A stretch of DNA of 64,000 nucleotides from Pseudisothecium myosuroides. Its lineage: Eukaryota; Streptophyta; Bryopsida; Hypnales; Lembophyllaceae. Of the stretch, positions 56,398-64,000 are shown piece after piece. The stretch is taken from contig OX637295.1 of NCBI GenBank assembly GCA_951799445.1, forward strand, positions 26,102,001-26,166,000, read 5' to 3'. Both the position numbers and the translations under genes were made by a program. Within the stretch, counting starts at the first letter, position 1. Every line of letters begins with the position of its first letter. The notes beneath the pieces are model-generated. The model was not told the DNA's origin. It searched no databases and worked only from the letters and a program-made list of their open reading frames with translations.

Positions 56398-57128
56398 GAC
56401 ACTATCCACTCAAAAGAGTAGTTACACAAAGAGTAACTTACTCACGTAAGCAGGAAAGCTAACCGCATCAATGCCCCATTTTGTTGCAATCTTATTACTG
56501 TAAGCTTACTGCAGCTGCCAAGTTTTCATGTCAGTGGGTGCGACCCACGCCAGGTGTCCATAGTTCGATGATCGTCCAGTTCTAGTAATCCACGATGGAG
56601 AATAGTTTTTCTTCGAAACTCGATCTATCGATTGAGCCGCCGCTGCCCATAATTCAGAGCAGCCTTAGCTTGCTTGCAATCGTCCGATCCATTGCACGTG
56701 GAGAATAGAAAATTTCGGATTCAACTCTCAAAATAAATTAATTTTAGAGTTGTGCGCCGGAAGCCATCATTGATAAGATGAAGCGTCATTCCGGCTCAAA
56801 TCAATTTACATAGATTACTTAAACTTATAACTCTCAGATCGATAGATAGCTTTTAATTAATTTCCAAGTGTCGTATTTCGCGTACCCTGCATGCGCTTGC
56901 TGCACATTGCAATTGAGCGCTCTTGCCATAAAAGCCGATTGTGGGAGCAAGTTGGCCACAACATGTGTTTCGGGTGCAAGCCGATCTTTGCTTCTCAGTT
57001 AGCTAGACTGAACTTACTGAAGTTAGTACGTTGCTGCAAATCTGGAGTACTGATTTTCGTGAGGAACTCGAGCGCGGAGGCAACTGATTGGGGGAACCAT
57101 TGTGTTGGTGCCGAAGTTGAGGAGTCCA
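56398..57128 (+). other. 5' flank of the DUF674 gene, copy 2
   Basis: Homologous to 37405-38126 with scattered substitutions and indels. It holds the presumed promoter. No distinct regulatory site could be fixed. Confidence 0.5.
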
Positions 57129-58753
57129 ATGGCGCCCAAAACAACCACCACCCCGGCCACGCCCGCCACATTTCAAGTGTCCTTGCTGAGTTGCAGGAAG
57201 ACCGGGAGGAAGACGGGTCGCGTGTTGTTTCTGGAGACGGGCAAGGATTTCGTCGACCTGCTTCTCAGCTTCCTGCTCTTGCCAGTCGGCACCATACTTC
57301 ACATTCTGTCCACAGGTACTCAAGTTAATTCGAGTGCATGAAGTTAGATATTAAGTTAATACCCAGTGATATTCACAAGTTTGATGCCTTCGCATCCTTA
57401 ACGAAAACTGTGCTGGTTTTAGGGTACGTAGATTTTCAACTACTTGCAGCAAGTGCAGTACTGCTAGATAAAACGCCAATTTCCTTAAGTGGCCGAGTTC
57501 CATGATTTTGCGTTTCTCAGGGCGCCAACGCAAATCCATATATGCAAGTCCTAGACTGTAGAGCTTTGTGAAGATGAGTGTCATGCTTTCTGCAGCCCGG
57601 CCAATTTAGCAATGATAGCGACGATGACTCGCCAGTTCGGCTTGTGAGTCCCCATTCGCGCTTCCCAATTTTGGTGTGAGCTCTCATAGGGATTCCGTTA
57701 TACATACAGTATATGTTTGTTTTGATTGGCTGCTGGGAACAGTACCTTCAATGTACAGTATATTCCATTGATGACAAAGGTACGTTTCTACAATGAAAAT
57801 TGAATGTAGTAGACGGCAATTTCAATTTTGGTTCCAACAGCGTGGATGGATTTACTAGCATGCATATTGTAATTTGTGGCAGGACATGTAAAAGCGAAGC
57901 ATCTAGGGGGTATCTCCAGTGTTTTTGAGAGCGTGAAGAACCTGGAGCGTTCGTTTTTTAATGTGGACAAGCAGACTCTGCAGGAACCCAGACCTGCAGC
58001 CGTGGGCACCTGCGTGTCCACTGGCCTCCTCCAAATGACCGACACACCAAATCCCTCTTATGAGGTTGATTTGCCCAAGGTATACTATAGGTGCACTAGT
58101 AACGCTTGCAACAACCTCTCCTCAAAGTCTGGAACTCGCTGTGAGCCGTGTTTCACTCAATATCGAACTAATTACACTTACATTACGGCCATGACTGTTC
58201 TTCCCGAAGATCTTCAAGAACTAAAGGCGACGAGTGTGCGTGTCAAAGCTCCAATGGAGGAGGCCAGTTCTTCTAACGGCCGAGGATTTGTGAAAGAAAG
58301 CCTCACGTATATGGTCACCGACAGTCTGGAGATCATGCCTTCCACGACGATTCGAAGCATCAAAGTCCTGAACAAACTGAAGGTGGCCACTCTTTCTGAT
58401 CTGGAGAGTAGCGACATCACCGTCAGCATCGCGCAGGTAAATTTACACCTATTGCAACTATGATATTTCTTGCCGGGTTCATGTTTCTGGTCGTACGTAC
58501 ATACAAATATTTTATTAATGTGCATGAGCTAGGCTAGCTCGCCCTCTGTCACACTTCTGTTCGTGTAAATCGGCCAATTGATCGGTTCGATCCACCATCA
58601 GCTCATTCTGCACCCTAGATATTTACGTAACATAATTACTTGAACTTCGCTAATGTTGGCTGTGTACGTCGATGCTGCACTCAGGTCCTCCAGTTACTTC
58701 AAGCGGCACTGACGTCCAGCAGTTGCCTCAACGACGTGTTTGGGAAGAAATAG
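57129..58753 (+). CDS. DUF674 family protein, copy 2 (three exons)
   Basis: Exons are 57129-57315, 57883-58436 and 58685-58753, giving 269 residues. The splice sites are the same as in copy 1. Exon 1 has a 12-bp in-frame duplication that repeats KTGR, and two substitutions (A-T-P-A-T instead of A-M-P-A-A). Exons 2 and 3 and both flanking intron parts match copy 1 exactly. The protein has one DUF674 unit with the YYRC...CEPC cysteines and the YMVTDSLEI segment. The biochemical role of the family is unknown. Both copies appear able to encode protein, so they may be a live gene pair. Confidence 0.85.
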
Positions 58754-59516
58754 GTTGCAAGCTAGTCCTGCCGCGAAAACATTCCTGGAAAGCGAAAATA
58801 CAACGTACTTGGTTTTGATGTCACTCAAGCTGCTGCTACGGAAGCGAGATTCATTTTTGAAAGAATCGATTTAGATGTACTTCATCTAGATCTGTAAAGA
58901 TTTTGAACAGGATGGTTCCGTAGCGTCTAGCTAGTGACGTGGTTTCAATATCCAACCGGTTGATTAGACTCAACTAGTGAATTGAATGGACTCAGTTATT
59001 TAAGGACCACGTTAAGGTGCCGCATTAGCTAGGCCCTGAACTTACACCTCGGCACGCAGCAATTGTATTTGCTCCAAACGAGGCATTTTGAGGTTTTCCG
59101 ATCACAAAACATTGTAAATATAAAACGGATTTAGAGGTTTCAGCCATAGCTATTTCTGGCTTACTTTCAACTTGTGTTGCAACATAACCACTTCGTGCAA
59201 CAACTCTGACTTTGTAAGGTGCACTATAAACAATCATCTTCTAAAATCGTCCTAATTAGCATACCTCCATCACCCTCGCTCCTCAATGGCTTAGTTTGCT
59301 AGTACCCTTTACTTATTCTCGCGTCCAGGAGCTTCTCGAGCAGCCCATCTCTTCATGATCCAGCAATTGTTCCTCCTGTAGTTCATTGTTCGATACATAT
59401 TTGTTCGTACTTCTCAATTCCAGGAGCTAGCAAGTATACTCAGCCGATCTCTTCAGTTCATCATCCTGTAGTTCATTGCAATCTCGGTTGTAACTCCATT
59501 GCCACGACACTTTCAG
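58754..59516 (+). other. DUF674-ABCG spacer, copy 2
   Basis: Identical by eye to 39731-40493. No coding domain is seen. Confidence 0.5.
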
Positions 59517-61430
59517 AGTGTGACATTGGAGAGTGGAGAGTTGGCATTCTAGTTCCCACCATTGAGATCAGATACGAGAATGTCACGGTCGATGCCAAGT
59601 TCTGTATGGGCAACAGAGCGCTGCCCACACTCACCAATGTCACAATCAACTTCCTGATGGTACGAAATTTAAAGCCTTTGTGATCTCGAATGTAATCAAA
59701 ACCTCATTTCACGATCTTAACTGCTACAGTTTGAAGTTAATGTTTGCAACCTGAGTGTCTAGCTATGGCTTCATGATAAGAGGAATTATTATCTTGTTTC
59801 TCGGAATGATTTTTTAAGCCTCAGATCTTGAATGTATCCTCTACTCCTGAGACCTCATGTCCACAATCTTATAGTGGAGTTTCTATCCTTTGAATGTGAA
59901 CTTACAGCTTGTCCAGCTATGGCTTCTTTGAAGACTGAGATGAATGATTTATATTGTTGTGGGTGGGGCTTACGGTGTTTTAAGCAAATTGGATTTTTCA
60001 CCCAATACGAAGACGGAACTGAACATTGTTCACAATGTAATTGGAATCCTGAAGCCTGCAAGGTATGCATATAAAATTCCATCCCATCCTGGTGATTAAA
60101 ATATCTTCTGAGCATACTTGAGGATTGACCTAATATCAAAGTTAGTCCTGAGTTGCTGGATTTTCTTTTAAGGTGGGACCACCCATTCCCAACCATGAAG
60201 CCATACCCAACTTGTAGGCTGCAACAATTTTCAATCAAGGTTGGAGTAGATTTTTAATCAAAGCTTAGAATATGTTTTTTTTCTCCTCTTCAAGCTTGGG
60301 ACTAATAAGGTTATCACGCATGTTCCAAAGTAGTGAGCAAGAAAATAGGAAGTAGTGAGAGAGAATCAGAGAAAGAAGTTACTCTATGATTGGAATTGGA
60401 AGAGTCTAAATATTGGCTATTAGTCCGGATAACTTTTTGGGTTCCAAAAATCACAGTAATTTCAGTTTTGAGGATAAAATTCTAGAAAATTTGCAATCCT
60501 AATATTTCCTATCTTCCTACATGGCAAAACATTTATTTGCCTAATACTGCTCACAATCTAATTGAAAATAGGTGATCGACTATAGGTGGTCCTACCTTAA
60601 TTGCTCCCGATTTTTTTCAGTATTATAAAACTAGTTGGTTTTGACTTTGAGTAGCAGTGGGTTTTTTTTTTCATTTTTAATAAAGTGCCATAGTGGCAAT
60701 ATTGAATGTTATAGTGGTGCTCCAAATTTCAGCATTCATCCACATATTGGATAGAAAATATCATATTAGCACATATTACACATCCATAATTCAATTTTCA
60801 TTCAGAATCTGGCAATTTCATCCTAGATTTTTTTTAATTTGAAGTTTTCTGGTCATTTTCCACCTTTTCAGTACCATTTTTTTTCTATAGGTGCTATGCC
60901 AGGCCATAAAATTTGGTACAATTTTGTCCCAAATTGCTAGAAAAAAAAATACTATTGAGTAGGTGTTGTTAAATTAGTGCAAAGTATGACATTGCTCCTT
61001 GGGCCTCCAGGCTCAGGGAAAACAACGTTGCTGTTGGCGCTTGCGGCCAAGGTGGAGGGCTATATGATTTACAATGGACTCGCCTTTAACCCAAGAAGGA
61101 CGCCGCGAACAATAAGTGTCCGATGAATGATAAATAATTCTCCAGTGTAGGTCAGAACTACAACTCAGTATTCATCTTTGGAATGTTTTATAAAAAATGG
61201 AAAACATCTACAGCAACTTGACTTCCAATGTGTACTTTGGGATTTTTTATATTCCAATGACTCTCACTATTACACAAGTGCATGATTTCCAGGGGCACCC
61301 CAACGTCGTTCCAGAGTTAAGCTCATTGAGCCATAGCGGACGTCTTCTAAACTTACATCAGCCAACAAGATCTTCATGTGCCTGAAATGACTGTTTGGGA
61401 GACACTTGTTTTTTCATGTCTCAATTAATT
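59517..61430 (+). pseudogene. PDR-type ABCG transporter fragment, copy 2
   Basis: Contains the same first piece (59517-59659, PTIEIRYENVTVDA) as copy 1. The second piece starts at about 60962 with an intact Walker [10 protein letters not shown] and [17 protein letters not shown], then runs out of frame. The later [10 protein letters not shown] piece is at about 61367-61400, after about 250 bp of extra sequence. Frameshifts and missing exons make it non-functional. It is better preserved than copy 1 at the Walker A but worse downstream. Confidence 0.82.
60655..60954. mobile_element. 300-bp hAT-like MITE with 8-bp target duplication
   Basis: TTGAGTAG occurs at 60647-60654 and 60955-60962, while copy 1 has a single CTGAGTAG at 42253-42260. 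The ends CAGTGGGTTTTTTTTT and (reverse complement) TAGTATTTTTTTTTC are weakly inverted. An 8-bp duplication is typical of hAT elements. Copy 1 is the empty site. Confidence 0.8.
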
Positions 61431-61487
61431 GAATTAACTATTTTGTCAGTGCTCAACCTAAAATTAAAAGGTTTGATCCGTCCACAA

Positions 61488-62532
61488 TGAAAGTTGAAAT
61501 AAGAGATCGTATATCATATTCATGCCACTTACCGAGCATATTTGAGTTTAGTAGTATATTGCTCCAAGTGGGTACATTATGATTACTAATTTTTTTTCTT
61601 AAAATTGTTATTGGTGAATAGATGGGATTTTTGTAAAAAAATGAAATGGCATTTTCAAATCAAAAGTTGCAACCTTTTTAGGATTTAGTTTTGATTTGTA
61701 TGTGTCCCTCTACAATCATCATCTAAGTTGTCCATATTAGGTTTACAATAGGAGCAACAAATGTATCATGTTTCTTTACAAGAAGTGAAGTGGGTTCTAA
61801 GACCTTTTTTTTGTGTTTTGAAGCTAGTTTATTTTTTTGAACTTAAAATTGAATTTTTGCTTACCTTTTAGATTTGGCAAGCTCTCTTCTGTTTTTTTTT
61901 TCTTTCTCATTAAACTTGTCTTTTTCTTTAGCTGCTTTCAACCTATTTTTGGTAAATTCTTCTAAAGTGAGGCATTTTCCATGGGAATTTAATCTTTTAG
62001 GATTAGGTGGTTTCCTTGAGGACTTAGGAAAAGAAGGAACTTTGAGTATACTAGATCGGACTTCAACTCCACCTTCCAAGTTCCAAACTATTGGATATAT
62101 ATTAAAAATAAATAAAATTTAAATCATGAATAATCAATAAAAATAATAGACATATTTGTGAAAATCAATACAATATTATAATATTTTTGTTTAAGTTGAA
62201 AGGAGGGTGACCATAAAAAACAAACTAGGGGAAAAAAAAGAAACATCAAGCAGGTGCTCTAGGCTTATTTACCCTGGGAGGCAGGTTTAGCTGCCATGTC
62301 TTCAACAATTGAAGAAAAAAATTGATCTCCCTTGAAGCATCAATATTGTCTGCTTTATATTCATTTGCTTGGCATTTACTTTTTATCTTAAAATCTGACA
62401 TTCTGAAGTTTCCAATTCACTTTTATTAACTAGAAAACACCAATAGATTTGTTAATTCAAATTCACTTACAATCATTTCAAAAAACATCAAAAAAAACTC
62501 TTCACAAATATATTAGAGATCCACTCTTTTAA
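61488..62532. other. AT-rich stretch after copy 2; possible transposase C-terminus
   Basis: No complete gene. The minus-strand frame at 61861-62079 encodes a Lys/Glu-rich, probably coiled segment (LTLEEFTKNRLKAAKEK). It resembles the charged tail of some pogo-type transposases, but this is a weak guess without any catalytic part. Confidence 0.35.
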
Positions 62533-63436
62533 CCCCTAAAAGACCAAGGCCATTTTTCTGTCAAAATGTATTCAAAACTGCCATTTCTATTGCATTCACT
62601 CAAAAACAAGAAAAAATATTTTTTTAGAATGTAACCATAAGACTTTGTACTTCACTTGTCATGTGATAAAAATTCACAAAGTTTAATTGTTCACATTGGA
62701 AATTTGGAAGATATTAGCATTCAAAGTTGGAAAAAAAGGGGTTTTGATCACTAGCCAACAATTTCAAATGACTTTGACTGCTATTTGTGGAATTGTTTTG
62801 CAAAAAAAACTTTGAATTTAAAAGAAAAAATTGTGTTGAAGAATTCAATTGAAAGTCTTGTAAAAAACTTTCAAATAAAAAACACTTGATTTTTGTTTTA
62901 TAAAATTGTTCAGTAGAAGTAGGTCCAAGATTGAAAGAAAAACTAAATCATTAAAAGCTCTAGGGTGGGATTGAAACACAATAATCCCTATGGCAAGATT
63001 GTTTAAACAAGCAAACTTAACCTTGTCAAATAACATTTTTTTTAAATTGTAAAAATTGCTTTGAAAATGAATCCTATAAGTTGTTGTCTTTAAAAGATGC
63101 TTAGATTGCCTAAGAAACAAGATTCTTGATAACTTTCTCATTACTAGTCCAAATAGAAATAATCAAAGCTTCTCATGTAGAAAAAATATAACATTTTAGT
63201 AAAAAAAAATTAAAAATTATTTTGACTTTTTGCAATATTTTTTGTGTTGCTCGCTTAATTAAGTTCTAGGCTTTTTGTGGTATAACTTTCACTCCCGGGC
63301 ACCAATTGAAATAAAATTAGCTAATCATTTTTTCTATCTTATGAGTAAATTTTAATAAGTTTCATCAAAAATTGAGGTCATAGGAAACTGCCCAACATCC
63401 ATTTGGTCCATAAGGGGGACAATGGTCCTTTAGGGG
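62533..63436 (+). mobile_element. TTAA-type MITE, family I (complete, 904 bp)
   Basis: TTAA at 62529-62532 and 63437-63440. Ends are CCCCTAAAAGACCAAGGCC and (reverse complement) CCCCTAAAGGACCATTGTCC. It preserves the AAACTTAACCTTGTC site that is interrupted in the copy at 10431-13722. It is more diverged from the 50637 copy than the 52310 copy is. Confidence 0.9.
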
Positions 63437-63440
63437 TTAA

Positions 63441-64000
63441 TAGGTCAAGTTGGTATACATTCAAGTCAAGTGAACTTGAAACCCTTCAAAACACCTCAAC
63501 TTAAGATGTATATTTATTGTATATGCACTATTTTGGCCCAATAAAAATCCTTCATCGATAGAATCCAAGAAAATATTTATACTGTTGATCAAATAAATGT
63601 CACAATTAAGTTGTTGAGGGACATATGTACATACAAATATAAGGACATTTGTATCATATTTGAAAAATGAAAAATCCATTGCAATATGTCAAAACAATTG
63701 AATGCATCTTCAAACATATACAATTGAATAGCAACTTACATCAAATATTTGAATATTAAATCTAAAAGAACCTTCTTAGGAATTTTCAAAATTATCATGT
63801 TATTTTGCCTTTTCTATTTTGAGCTCAAAAAATGCAATCAAAAAGTGTATTATATTGGTAGTTAATGATACATTTGCAATGGAAATATAAAATTGACAAA
63901 ATTGACAAACCTCAATATTTACAAATTGTTGTATTCATATAGAATGATTCAAATGAGTTGTTGATTTGATTGAGTTCAAATGTAATAGAGAAGGTTTTAG
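63441..64000. other. AT-rich stretch to the window end, nothing recognised
   Basis: Short open frames only, no domain. No repeat match was found within the window. Confidence 0.4.

Larger units (their letters stand above)
56398..61487 (+). repeat. Segmental duplication, copy 2 (DUF674 + ABCG fragment)
   Basis: Matches 37405-42592. It lacks the 636-bp TTAA element of copy 1 but has a 300-bp insertion at 60655 and about 250 bp of extra sequence near 61090-61330. The core 57643-60149 appears identical to 38620-41126. Confidence 0.9.

Noticed and set aside
61861..62079. Lys/Glu-rich minus-strand frame as a gene
   Set aside because: Low-complexity charged sequence without a catalytic domain. A transposase tail is possible but not supportable.

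Overview
This is a nuclear window from a land plant, most likely a non-seed plant such as a moss or other bryophyte. The window carries a plant chromovirus (Ty3/gypsy), CACTA elements and DUF674 genes. It also carries an ENA-type (P-type IID) cation ATPase, a family known from bryophytes, fungi and protists but not, to my knowledge, from flowering plants. The assignment to bryophyte is inference. Most of the DNA is very AT-rich and made of nested transposons. Only about 10 kb looks like ordinary genes.

Layout: 1-8338 is a gypsy chromovirus whose gag is split by a 2.3 kb CACTA element. 8339-16200 is a dense nest of short non-autonomous transposons. 17277-24690 is the gene island: PHF5A (SF3b subunit) and a DHX35-type DEAH RNA helicase run head to tail on the plus strand, and the GC-rich ENA-type ATPase converges on them from the minus strand. 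All three lack introns. 24700-28500 is lower-repeat intergenic DNA. 28500-37400 is again transposon-rich and includes a 3.8 kb insertion with a 5-bp target duplication.

About 37405-42592 and 56398-61487 are two copies, about 19 kb apart, of a segment carrying a three-exon DUF674 gene followed by a broken PDR-type ABCG transporter. A roughly 2.5 kb core of the two copies is identical as far as I could compare by eye, while the flanks have diverged, which points to gene conversion. 42800-55600 holds more nested elements, including a broken Tc1-type (DD34E) transposase.

The strongest signal is a family of about 0.9 kb elements with short CCCCTAAAGGACC ends, always bordered by TTAA where intact. 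At least a dozen copies or relatives lie in this window. The duplication supplies a natural empty site: copy 2 has a single TTAA where copy 1 has a 636-bp element between two TTAAs. CCC ends plus TTAA duplication are hallmarks of the piggyBac superfamily, which I would not expect as an abundant group in a land plant. No matching transposase was recognised here. No CRISPR array, tRNA or rRNA gene was seen.
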